This document shows, one piece after another, positions 41,523 through 49,887 of a DNA stretch of 64,000 nt (positions are counted from its first letter, which is position 1; the number at the start of each line of letters is the position of its first letter). Under the pieces are notes generated by a model that made no database searches, was not told the DNA's origin, and worked only from the letters and a program-made list of their open reading frames with translations. The position numbers were made by a program, and so were the translations under genes. This stretch comes from Carideicomes alvinocaridis (GTDB lineage Bacteria > Pseudomonadota > Alphaproteobacteria > Rhodobacterales > Rhodobacteraceae): the NCBI GenBank assembly GCA_005473895.2, contig SRJI02000018.1:85040-149039 (forward strand). The letters run 5' to 3'.

Positions 41523-43591
41523 CCAAGGTACTCGACGAGATCACGCCCGAGGAAACGACCGACGCGCCCAAGCCGCCCGAGGCCCGCAACTGGCGGCTGG
41601 AGACGGACGCTGGCGGCATCGCCTGGCTCTGGCTGGATTGCGAAGGCACCGGCACCAACGTCATCTCCGAGGCGGTGCTGCGCGAACTGGGCGAGCTGGT
41701 GGATCGCCTGAAGCAGGAGCAGCCCAAGGGCCTCGTCCTGCGCTCGGCCAAGGAAACCGGCTTTGCCGCCGGCGCCGATATCGACGGCTTTGCCGACATG
41801 CGCGGCGACGGCGCGGAGGATCTGCTGCGGCAGGGCCACGACGTGCTCGACCGGCTGGCGGCGCTGCCCTTCCCCACCGTCGCGGTCGTGCATGGCAAGG
41901 CACTCGGCGGCGGCTTCGAACTGGCGCTGGCCTGCGATCACCGGATCGCGGTGGAGGGCGCCGCATTCGGCTTTCCCGAGGTGCAGCTTGGCCTGCATCC
42001 CGGCCTCGGCGGCACCTTCCGGCTGACCCGGCTCATCGACCCGGTGGAGGCAATGACGCTGATGCTGACCGGCAAGACCGCGCATACGAAGAAGGCCAAG
42101 AAGCTGGGCCTCGTCGACGCCGTGGTGCCCGAGCGCCATGTCGCCGCCGCCGTGGAGGCCGCGGTGAAGGGCGAGCTGCAGCGCGACGCGCCGGGCATGA
42201 AGGCCGCGGCCTTCCGCGTGAAACCGGCCCGCGCGCTCGCCGCCACGCGGATGCGCAGCGAGACGGAAAAGCGCGCCCCGCGGGAACATTACCCCGCCCC
42301 CTACGCGCTGATCGACCTGTGGGAGGATCACGGCGGCGACCCGAAGGCGATGCAGGAGGGCGAGATCACCTCCTTCGCCAAGCTGCTGGACAGCGTGACG
42401 GCGCAGAACCTGATCCGCGTCTTCTTCCTGCGCCGCAAGCTCAAGTCCGAGGCGCGGGGCGAGGACGAGATCGCCCATGTCCACGTGATCGGCGCGGGCA
42501 CCATGGGGGCGGAGATCGCCGCCTGGGCCGCGATCCACGGCCGCACCGTGACGCTGTTCGACGTGAAGCTCGACCCGCTGGGCCACGCCATGCGCATCGC
42601 CGCTGATGTCTGCAAGGCCCGGCACCTGAGCGGGGCCGAGACGCGCGATGCCCTCGACCGGCTGATGCCCGACCCGGACGGGCTGGGCGTGCGCCATGCC
42701 GACCTGATCATCGAGGCCGGCCCGGAAGAGGTGGAGGCCAAGCGCAAGATCTACGAGGGGCTGTCGAAGGACATGAAGGCGGGCGCGATCCTCGCCACCA
42801 ACACCTCCAGCCTCAAGCTCGACGACCTGGCCTCGGCCACCCGCGCGCCCTCGCGCTTTGCCGGGCTGCACTTCTTCAACCCGGTGTCGAAGATGCCGCT
42901 GGTGGAGGTCGTGTCGCACGACAAGACCGCGGCGCAGACCCGCGACCGGCTGGCGGCGTTTGTGGGCCACATCGACCGGCTGCCCGCCAAGGTGACGGAT
43001 TACCCCGGCTTCCTCGTGAACCGGGTGCTGACGCCCTACCTGCTCGAGGCGATGATGATGCTCGACGAGGGCTATACCAAGGAACGCATCGACGGCGCCG
43101 CGCTCAAGTTCGGGATGCCCATGGGGCCGATCACCCTGGCCGACCAGGTGGGGCTGGATATCTGCCTGCACGTGGCGGATTCCCTGCGCGGGTCGCTCGA
43201 CAAGGACGTGCCCGAGGCGCCGGAATGGCTGTCCTCCATGGTGGAGCGCGGCGAGACCGGGAAGAAGGCAGGCCACGGGCTCTATGACTGGTCCAACGGC
43301 ACGCCGCATCCCGAGCAGCCCGACGAACTGCCGGAAGACATCATCGACCGGCTGATCCTGCCAATGTGCGATGCGGGCGTCGAATGCCTGCGCCGCGACG
43401 TGGTCAAGGATGCCGACACGCTGGACGCGGCGATGATCTTCGGCACCGGCTGGGCGCCCTTCCGCGGCGGTCCGATGCATTACGCCCGGATCCGGGGGCC
43501 GCAGGCCTGCCGCAAGAAGCTGGAGGAGCTGGCGGGCAAGCACGGGCCGCGCTTCCAGCCGGACGAGGGCTGGGGCAGCATTGAGTTCTGA
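41519..43591 (+). CDS. fadB: Fatty oxidation complex: enoyl-CoA hydratase/3-hydroxyacyl-CoA dehydrogenase
   Basis: A 690-residue bifunctional beta-oxidation enzyme. The N-terminal crotonase domain has FAAGADIDGF and GKALGGGFELALACDHRIA, then GFPEVQLGLHPGLGGTFRLTRLI with the catalytic Glu. The dehydrogenase half has the NAD motif HVIGAGTMGAEIAAWAA, NTSSLKLDDLA, and the His-containing GLHFFNPVSKMPLVEVV. The ATG overlaps the thiolase stop. FadA and FadB together would form the trifunctional-like complex. Confidence 0.95.
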   Translation: MTKVLDEITPEETTDAPKPPEARNWRLETDAGGIAWLWLDCEGTGTNVISEAVLRELGELVDRLKQEQPKGLVLRSAKETGFAAGADIDGFADMRGDGAEDLLRQGHDVLDRLAALPFPTVAVVHGKALGGGFELALACDHRIAVEGAAFGFPEVQLGLHPGLGGTFRLTRLIDPVEAMTLMLTGKTAHTKKAKKLGLVDAVVPERHVAAAVEAAVKGELQRDAPGMKAAAFRVKPARALAATRMRSETEKRAPREHYPAPYALIDLWEDHGGDPKAMQEGEITSFAKLLDSVTAQNLIRVFFLRRKLKSEARGEDEIAHVHVIGAGTMGAEIAAWAAIHGRTVTLFDVKLDPLGHAMRIAADVCKARHLSGAETRDALDRLMPDPDGLGVRHADLIIEAGPEEVEAKRKIYEGLSKDMKAGAILATNTSSLKLDDLASATRAPSRFAGLHFFNPVSKMPLVEVVSHDKTAAQTRDRLAAFVGHIDRLPAKVTDYPGFLVNRVLTPYLLEAMMMLDEGYTKERIDGAALKFGMPMGPITLADQVGLDICLHVADSLRGSLDKDVPEAPEWLSSMVERGETGKKAGHGLYDWSNGTPHPEQPDELPEDIIDRLILPMCDAGVECLRRDVVKDADTLDAAMIFGTGWAPFRGGPMHYARIRGPQACRKKLEELAGKHGPRFQPDEGWGSIEF

Positions 43592-45413
43592 GACGACCGG
43601 CACGACGGCAGAGGGGATCGCCGCGGAGATCCTCGAACGGACCGGCGGCGACGTGCGCCTGGGCCTGCCGCTGGGGCTGGGCAAGGCGGTGCGGCTGGTC
43701 AACGCGCTGACCGAGTTGGTGGCGCGGACGCCGGATGCCCGGCTCTCGATCCTCACCGCGCTGACGCTGTCACGCCCCGACATGTCGCAGGGCATGGCCA
43801 AGCGCCTGCTGGCGCCCGCCGCCGACCGGCTCTTCGGCACCTATCCCGACCTCACCTACGCGAAGATGCAGCGCGAGGGGCGGCTGCCGCCCAATATCGA
43901 GGTGTCGGAATTCTTCATGCAGGCGGGCAGCTGGCTGGGCAACGCCCATGCGCAACAAAGCTACATGGCCGCCAACTATACCCATGCCCGGGACATGCTG
44001 ATCCGCTGGCGCCCCAACGTGGTGCTGGAGCTGCTGGCCGAGGAGGAGGGCCGCTGGTCGCTGTCCTGCAACCCCGACATCACCGCCGACCTGCTGCGCT
44101 TTCGCGACGAGGGCCGAATGGATTTCCTGCTGGCCGGCGAGCGGCACCGCGACCTGCCCTTCTTCGGCGGCGCGGCCGAGCTGCCGCGCGACCGGATCGA
44201 CCTGCTGCTTGACGATCCCGACCCCTACGGCCTGTTCCAGGTGCCGAAACGCCCGGTGGGTCCGGCGGAACACGCCATCGGCCTGCATGTTGCCCGGCTG
44301 GTGGAGGACGGCGGGACCCTCCAGATCGGCATCGGCGCGATCGGTGACGCCATCGCCCACGCGCTGATCCTGCGGCACGAAGGCCGGGCGGCGGCGATCC
44401 AGCGCGACAGCCCCTTCCCTCCCGACGACTTCCGGGAGGAGGGCGCCTTTGCCGAAGGGCTTTACGGTGTGACCGAGATGCTGGTGGACGGGCTGCTGCA
44501 GCTCTTCGAGGCCGGGATCCTGCGGCGCGAGGCGATGGGCGCGGCCATCCATGCCGGGTTCTTCGTGGATTGCGGCGACTTCTACCAGCGGCTCCGTGCC
44601 CTGCCCCGGGCCGAGCGGGAAAAGATCGCGATGGTCCCCGTCTCCTTCACCAACGCGCTTTACGGGCAGGAGGACGAGAAGCGGCAGGCCCGGCGCAAGG
44701 CGCGCTTCGTCAATGCCGCGATGAAGGCCACCTGCCTCGGCGGGATCGTGTCGGACGTGACCTCGGCCGGACGCGAGGTGAGCGGCGTGGGCGGGCAGTT
44801 CAACTTCGTGGAACAGGCCTTCGCGCTCGAAGATGCGCGGGCGGTGCTGACGCTGAACGCCACGCGGACGAGCGGCGGCAAGGTGCAGTCCAACATCGTC
44901 TGGGAGCATCCGCACGAGACGGTGCCGCGCCAGTACCGCGACGTGGTGGTGACCGAGTACGGCATCGCCGACCTGCGCGGCAAGACCGATGCGCAGGCGG
45001 TGGCCGCCATGATCGCCATCGCCGACAGCCGGTTCCAGGAGGGGCTGGCAGAGCAGGCGAAAGCCGCCGGCAAGCTGCCCCGCGAGTACGAGATCCCCGC
45101 CGGCCAGCGCGCCAACACCCCCCGTATGCTGCGCCGGTGGCTCGACCCTCATGCCCTGCCCGAGTTCCCCTTCGGCGCGGATTTCGACGCGACGGAGCGG
45201 AGGATCCTGCCGGCACTGGCGCGGCTCAAGATGGCCTCGGGCGGGACGATGGCCATGGCCCGGCTGCTCGCCGCGGGAATGAGCGGGCGCGGCGATGCGG
45301 ACGAAGACGCCTGTCTCGACCGGATGGGCCTCGAACGGCCCCGCGGCGCCCGCGAACGGCTCGAGGCGATACTTCTACGCGGCGCCCTCCGGACGCGCGA
45401 CGAGACCAGCTGA
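43581..45413 (+). CDS. Acetyl-CoA hydrolase/CoA-transferase family protein
   Basis: A 610-residue protein of the acetyl-CoA hydrolase/transferase (class I CoA-transferase) family. It reads from TTG at 43581, inside the last codons of fadB, which couples translation. The N-terminal lobe has VRLGLPLGLGKAVRLVNAL; the C-terminal lobe has QIGIGAIGDAI, VSDVTSAGREVSGVGGQFNFVEQAF and EYGIADLRGKTD. It is longer than typical 420-500-residue members. As the last gene of the fad operon it may recycle CoA from short acyl-CoA products or activate short-chain acids. The exact substrate is inference only. Confidence 0.85.
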   Translation: MSSETTGTTAEGIAAEILERTGGDVRLGLPLGLGKAVRLVNALTELVARTPDARLSILTALTLSRPDMSQGMAKRLLAPAADRLFGTYPDLTYAKMQREGRLPPNIEVSEFFMQAGSWLGNAHAQQSYMAANYTHARDMLIRWRPNVVLELLAEEEGRWSLSCNPDITADLLRFRDEGRMDFLLAGERHRDLPFFGGAAELPRDRIDLLLDDPDPYGLFQVPKRPVGPAEHAIGLHVARLVEDGGTLQIGIGAIGDAIAHALILRHEGRAAAIQRDSPFPPDDFREEGAFAEGLYGVTEMLVDGLLQLFEAGILRREAMGAAIHAGFFVDCGDFYQRLRALPRAEREKIAMVPVSFTNALYGQEDEKRQARRKARFVNAAMKATCLGGIVSDVTSAGREVSGVGGQFNFVEQAFALEDARAVLTLNATRTSGGKVQSNIVWEHPHETVPRQYRDVVVTEYGIADLRGKTDAQAVAAMIAIADSRFQEGLAEQAKAAGKLPREYEIPAGQRANTPRMLRRWLDPHALPEFPFGADFDATERRILPALARLKMASGGTMAMARLLAAGMSGRGDADEDACLDRMGLERPRGARERLEAILLRGALRTRDETS

Positions 45414-45497
45414 CAAGCTGCCCCTGAATCGCCCGGTCCACGCCGGGCCGGGTCTCGCCGTCAGCGTGTCACCTCTCTCCGGGACTAGGCTCAGCAC

Positions 45498-46388
45498 TCA
45501 CTCCGTGCGCGGCACCGCCGGGGTCATGGGATTCCTCACCGCCTCTTCGGTCACGCGGGCCGAGAGTTCGCGCAGCCGTGCCGCCACCGGCCCCTCGGGA
45601 TCGTCGTTGAGCACGTTGACATGCCCCATGATCGTCACCCCGGCGAGGATCCGCCCCGTGTGGTCGAGGATCGGCGCCGAGATCGCGGTGTGATCCGACA
45701 GCAGCCCTCCGCGGCACCGGCTGAGCCCCGCCGCGCGGATCGCCGCCCCCATGTCCTGCGCCTCGGTGCGGCTGCGGGGGGTGTCGCTGCCCTCGGGCAA
45801 CATGCGCGAGCGGGACAGGTCCTGCAGCTCGCGGTCGAGGCTGCCCTGGATCAGCGGCTCGGGCAGGTAGGCCATGAACAGCCGGCCGAGCGCAGAGGTG
45901 AGCAGCGGCAGCACCGCGCCCAGCTTGAGCTCGAAGATGGATTGCGACAGCCCGCCCTCGGCCCGGTGGATGATCGTCGGCCCGGTATCGCCCCAGACCC
46001 CGAGAAAGACGGTATGCCCGGTCTCTTCCGCCAGCTCCCGCATCCGGTCGAAGGCGGCGCCGTAGACGTCGAATTGCTGAAGCCCCACGATGCCCAGCTG
46101 CAGCGTGTAGGGGCCCAGCCCGTAATGGCCCGTGCGCCGGTCCTGCGCCACCACCCCCACCTCGGTCAGGCTGACGAGGTAGAATTGCAGCTTGCTGGGC
46201 GTCAGCCCGGTGCCCTCGGCGATCTGCTTGAGCGGGAGGGGCCGGCGCGCCGCGATCAGGAAATCGAGGATGCGGAACCCGGTGAGGATCGACTGGATCC
46301 CCTTGCGCGGCCGCCTGGCCGGGGCGCCCTCCCCGCTGCCGCCCGTCGAGGGCGCGCCGCGCTCGGGCTCTATCGGCTGATCGTCCAC
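45498..46388 (-). CDS. IclR-family transcriptional regulator
   Basis: A 296-residue regulator with a disordered N-tail of about 45 residues, a winged helix (ILTGFRILDFLIAARRPLPLKQIAEGTGLTPSKLQFYLVSLTEVGVV, about 48-95), and the IclR effector domain (GHTVFLGVWGDTGPTIIHR, PLLTSALGRLFMAYLPE, GLSRCRGGLLSDHTAISAPIL). GGAGGT lies seven bases ahead of the GTG at 46388, so that start is preferred over open frame further upstream. It follows the nitrilase-dioxygenase-hydrolase operon in the same direction by 95 bases and is its probable regulator. Confidence 0.9.
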   Translation of the reverse strand: MDDQPIEPERGAPSTGGSGEGAPARRPRKGIQSILTGFRILDFLIAARRPLPLKQIAEGTGLTPSKLQFYLVSLTEVGVVAQDRRTGHYGLGPYTLQLGIVGLQQFDVYGAAFDRMRELAEETGHTVFLGVWGDTGPTIIHRAEGGLSQSIFELKLGAVLPLLTSALGRLFMAYLPEPLIQGSLDRELQDLSRSRMLPEGSDTPRSRTEAQDMGAAIRAAGLSRCRGGLLSDHTAISAPILDHTGRILAGVTIMGHVNVLNDDPEGPVAARLRELSARVTEEAVRNPMTPAVPRTE

Positions 46389-46483
46389 CACCGGACCTCC
46401 GTTGCGGCCGGCCGCGCGGGCCGGCCCGTTCAGTTCATCGCGCTTACGCCGGAGGATGACCGGCACGCGCGCGCAGGGCGATA

Positions 46484-47398
46484 TCAGCCGGCCCGCACCA
46501 CCGGGTTGGTCAGCGTGCCGATCCCCTCGACGCCGCAGCGGATCAGGTCGCCCGGCCACATCCATTCCTGCGGGTCGCGCCCGGCGCCCACCCCTTCCGG
46601 CGTGCCGGTGGCAATGACGTCGCCCGGCTCCAGCGTGATGCCGGCGGAGATGTCGGAAATCAGCGTCGGGATCTTGAACAGCATGTTCTTGGTGTTCGAG
46701 CGCTGCTTTTCCTCGCCGTTCTTGGTCAGCCACAGCTCGAGGTTGTGGGGATCGGGGATCTCGTCCGCGGTCACGATGCAGGGGCCGAAGGGCGCGTAGC
46801 TGTCCATCCCCTTGGAGACGATCCACTGCCCCGCGCGGCGGTTGTCCCGCGCCGAGACATCGACCATCACCGAATAGCCGAAGACATGGCGCATCGCCTC
46901 GTCTTCCGAGACGTGCCGGGCGCGGGTGCCGATGATCGCCGCCAGCTCCACCTCCCAGTCGAGCTGCTGGGTCAGGGCACCGTCATGGCGGATCGGGTCG
47001 CCATCGGCGATGATCGTGGTGGGCGGCTTGGAGAACACCACCGGCTGTTTCGGTAGCTCGATCGAGGTGTCCAGCGACTTGGCGCTTTCGTTCACGTGCT
47101 CCACGTAGTTCAGCCCGATGCCGAAGACGTTCTTGCGGGTGCGCGGGATCGGCGCCAGCAGGGTGACGTTGGCCAGCGGCCGCGCGGTGCCCAGCGGAAA
47201 GGCCCCGTCGAGATCCTCGAGGATCGCCGCGGTCTGCTCCACCGCCTGCGGGCCGAGATCGATGAAATCCAGCATGTCGCCCGGCAGCGCGTCGCCGGTG
47301 ATCATCCCCAGCTCTTCCAGGTCGACGACCAGGTCGCCCACGATGGCCCCGAGATGTCCGGAATCGGCCGGGTGCTTGCGGTAGGTTACGAGTTTCAT
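46484..47398 (-). CDS. Fumarylacetoacetate hydrolase family protein
   Basis: A 304-residue FAH-fold hydrolase that cleaves a carbon-carbon bond in acylpyruvate-type ring-cleavage products. The catalytic and metal region is visible: FGIGLNYVEHVNES, PVVFSKPPTTIIADGDPI, the DWEVELAAIIG metal Glu motif, GYSVMVDVSARD, and DVIATGTPEGVGAGR. AAGGGAG precedes the ATG. It is the third gene after the nitrilase and the ring-cleavage dioxygenase, so a fumarylpyruvate- or maleylpyruvate-like substrate is the likely role. Confidence 0.9.
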   Translation of the reverse strand: MKLVTYRKHPADSGHLGAIVGDLVVDLEELGMITGDALPGDMLDFIDLGPQAVEQTAAILEDLDGAFPLGTARPLANVTLLAPIPRTRKNVFGIGLNYVEHVNESAKSLDTSIELPKQPVVFSKPPTTIIADGDPIRHDGALTQQLDWEVELAAIIGTRARHVSEDEAMRHVFGYSVMVDVSARDNRRAGQWIVSKGMDSYAPFGPCIVTADEIPDPHNLELWLTKNGEEKQRSNTKNMLFKIPTLISDISAGITLEPGDVIATGTPEGVGAGRDPQEWMWPGDLIRCGVEGIGTLTNPVVRAG

Positions 47399-47408
47399 CT
47401 GTCTCCCT

Positions 47409-48533
47409 TCAGGCTTGCGCCGTCACGTCCTGGTGGCCGCCGTTCTCCGGGTAGGCCTGTTCGCGGTAGAATTTCAGCTTTTCCATGACCGGAAAGTCGT
47501 TGAATTGGAACAGCACCGCGTCGTCTTTTTCGGCTAGGTTGCAATGTTCGTGCCAGGTCCAGGCGGGGACGCAGAAGATGTCCTTTTCCTCCCAGTCGTA
47601 GCGTGTGCCGCCGATCACCGAATAGCCCTTTCCCTTGGCCACGTGGTAGATCACGTTGCCGGTATGGCGGTGGGCCTTCGTATGCTCGCCCTCGCGCAGC
47701 AGCTGCATCTGCGCGCCCATCGTGGCCATCGGATCGCCCCCGGTCTGCGGGTTGACGAAGCGCATGATCACCCCGTCATAGGGGTCGCCGTCGGTCACCC
47801 GGGCAAAGTCCAGCAGCCCCTGGTAGCTCTTGTCCCAGGAATATTTCATCAGCGGCGAGTAGAAGGCGCCCCATTTCTCCCGCGCGGGCAGCAGGCCGGG
47901 CGTGCCCCAGGCCGCCGGGCTGTCATCCATCGGCAGGTTGGAATTCTGGTAATCGTCCGGGTGGACCTCGTAGAAATTGGCCTCCAGCGCGTTGGTCAGC
48001 GGGATGTCCAGCCCGTCCTGCCACATGGAGGTCTCGCCATCCTCCAGCACCCCGTGCTCGTGCCATGTCCCGTTCGGCGTGATGACGAAATCCTTCGCTC
48101 CCAGCGTCATCCGGTGCCCGTCAACCACGGTGTAGGCCCCGGCGCCTTCCATGATGAAGCGCAGCGCGCTGGCGGCGTGGTTATGCGCCGGCGCGCTTTC
48201 CCCCGGCCGCATCACCTGGATGCCGGAGAACAGCCAGCCGCAGCAGGCCGACACGTCCTTGCGCATCGGGTTGCGCAGGAAGACGACGCGCCGCCCGGCA
48301 TCCTCGGGGCGCACGAGGTCGAGCGAGGCCAGAACCTTGTCCCGCAGGTCGCGCGAGCGCCAGATCGTCGGCGCCGACTTGGGCTTCGGCTCCCACGGCT
48401 CGATGTCGTTGGCCACGGTCCAGAGCGCGCCGGTCTCGAAGCCCGCAAGCTCCTCGTAATAGGCCTCGAGCGCGGCGTTGTCCTTAACCCGCGCCCGGCC
48501 CAGCATGTCGTCGCGATTGTCCTTGGCGGTCAT
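47409..48533 (-). CDS. Gentisate 1,2-dioxygenase-like cupin protein
   Basis: A 374-residue bicupin of the gentisate/salicylate/1-hydroxy-2-naphthoate dioxygenase family. The first cupin carries the Fe(II) ligands, with His117 and His119 (APAHNHAASALRFIMEG) and His158 or His160 (PNGTWHEHG). The second has HRHTGNVIYHVAKGKGYSVI and VPAWTWHEHCNL. These enzymes open hydroxylated aromatic rings between C1 and C2. Gentisate is not proven as substrate. The ATG overlaps the nitrilase stop (ATGA) with AGGGAGAG just upstream. Confidence 0.88.
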   Translation of the reverse strand: MTAKDNRDDMLGRARVKDNAALEAYYEELAGFETGALWTVANDIEPWEPKPKSAPTIWRSRDLRDKVLASLDLVRPEDAGRRVVFLRNPMRKDVSACCGWLFSGIQVMRPGESAPAHNHAASALRFIMEGAGAYTVVDGHRMTLGAKDFVITPNGTWHEHGVLEDGETSMWQDGLDIPLTNALEANFYEVHPDDYQNSNLPMDDSPAAWGTPGLLPAREKWGAFYSPLMKYSWDKSYQGLLDFARVTDGDPYDGVIMRFVNPQTGGDPMATMGAQMQLLREGEHTKAHRHTGNVIYHVAKGKGYSVIGGTRYDWEEKDIFCVPAWTWHEHCNLAEKDDAVLFQFNDFPVMEKLKFYREQAYPENGGHQDVTAQA

Positions 48534-49552
48534 GGCGTCTCTCCCTGGTCTCTTGGCTCGGGCGCGGGGGCGGTCAGGTTTTCGCTCTCGGGCGCGGAGC
48601 TGTGCAGCGCCGCCTGCCCCTGCCGGTTGAGGTGCAGCTGGAACACGTCGAAGCGGTTGTAGTGGCCGGTAATGTCATGCATCTGCCGCGGCTGGATGCA
48701 GCGGCCGAGGTCGATCTCGGCATAGACGATGCCCTCGTCGTCGATCAGCCCGTCGCCGATCGGCCGTCCGTCCGGCCCGATGATCCCCGACCAGGCGGAC
48801 GACTTGCGCTCCAGCAGCTTGCGGGCGTCCGGGCGCACCTGCTCCATCGCCGTGATGATCTCGTCCGAGATGGTCGAGGTGGACACAACGGTAAAGACCT
48901 TGCCCTCGAAGGAATGCGACTGCCCGCGCAGGCGGATCGCCTCGGCCATGTCGTAATCGGGCGGCGCCACGGGCAGCGAGATGTAGCTCGCCGCATGCAC
49001 CAGCTCCCCCTGCGCCAAGAGCGAGAAGCGGGCGAGCGTGTTGGTGTTCTCCCCGCAGGCCAGCCCGCCGAGCTTGCCGATGGCCGTGTCGTAGACCCTG
49101 AGCGAGGATCCGTCGCCGCCGGTCCAGGTCAGCTTTTCCGCCCAGGTCGGCACCAGCTTGCGGTGGCGGCCGAGGATCGCGCCGTCCGGCCCGATGAAGA
49201 CCAGCGTGTTGTAGAGCGCGCCCAGCGAGACCGGGCTGCGCTCGTTGACGCCGATTACCACGTGGACGCCGTGTTTCTGCGCCGCCGCCCGCACGATGGC
49301 GATTTCCGGGCCGGGCAGGAAGACCGAGGCGCGCACGAGCTTCTCGAACCAGGCGCCGCCGGTCACCGGGTCGGTGATCCAGTTCCAGTAGGGATAGCCG
49401 GGGATGAAGACCTCGGGGAAGACCACCAGCGACGCGCCATTGCCCGCGGCCTCGGCCACCAGGTCGGCGGCCTTGCGCGCGGTGGCGGCGGCATCGAGGA
49501 AAACCGGGGCCGCCTGCACGGCGGCGGCGGTAAAGGTCGGCAGGTCGGTCAT
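48530..49552 (-). CDS. Nitrilase / carbon-nitrogen hydrolase
   Basis: A 340-residue nitrilase-superfamily enzyme with the full Glu-Lys-Cys triad: Glu47 (LVVFPEVFIPGYPYWNW), Lys132 (GRHRKLVPTWAEKL) and Cys166 (GGLACGENTN). The length and the PGYPYWNW and TWAEKLTW segments fit true nitrilases of branch 1, which turn nitriles into carboxylic acids plus ammonia, better than amidases. AGCGGAG lies before two close ATGs; 49552 has the better spacing. It heads the operon with the dioxygenase and FAH-type hydrolase. Confidence 0.9.
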   Translation of the reverse strand: MTDLPTFTAAAVQAAPVFLDAAATARKAADLVAEAAGNGASLVVFPEVFIPGYPYWNWITDPVTGGAWFEKLVRASVFLPGPEIAIVRAAAQKHGVHVVIGVNERSPVSLGALYNTLVFIGPDGAILGRHRKLVPTWAEKLTWTGGDGSSLRVYDTAIGKLGGLACGENTNTLARFSLLAQGELVHAASYISLPVAPPDYDMAEAIRLRGQSHSFEGKVFTVVSTSTISDEIITAMEQVRPDARKLLERKSSAWSGIIGPDGRPIGDGLIDDEGIVYAEIDLGRCIQPRQMHDITGHYNRFDVFQLHLNRQGQAALHSSAPESENLTAPAPEPRDQGETP

Positions 49553-49887
49553 CTGCATCTCCGCTGTCCTGATGCAACTATGCATCCGGCTGGGGCGGGG
49601 TATGTCAAGGGAGATTCTGGTTTTCCGATGGGATATGCAACATAGTTATATTCTCATGCCTTATGCTGCATGAAAGAGGTGAGACGATCCGGAACACGCT
49701 ATCCGGCCACGAGAGCACCCCCGTGCAGTTCGACCGAAACCGCCGGCTTTGTCACGCGATGACCGTCTGCCCGTGACGCCTCGCGAGGGGCGCCTGCGCG
49801 ACCTTCCCGTCGACCGGCGCCGGCACATGGTCCGCTGCCGAGTCTGGAAGGTCTTATCAACCCGCCCTGCCTCGAGCCGATCACACC
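49553..49887. other. Intergenic region between nitrilase and acyltransferase, 335 bp
   Basis: The left 120 bases are distinctly A+T-rich and carry repeated ATGCA elements that look like operator sequence. The right half is GC-rich and contains no recognisable gene or clear ribosome site for the acyltransferase. Confidence 0.7.
49571..49671. promoter_or_regulatory. Repeated ATGCA elements upstream of the nitrilase operon
   Basis: GATGCA/TGCATC form a perfect inverted repeat (49571-49586, spacer ACTA). ATGCAAC recurs at 49634-49640, and ATGCTGCAT, itself palindromic, at 49663-49671. They lie 20-120 bases before the nitrilase start in an A+T-rich patch. They are plausible binding sites for the IclR regulator encoded at the end of the operon. 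No direct consensus is available. Confidence 0.4.

Noticed and set aside
45431..45448. Small hairpin between the fad operon and the IclR gene as a terminator
   Set aside because: GCCCGG and CCGGGC form only a 6-bp stem and no T-tract follows on either strand.
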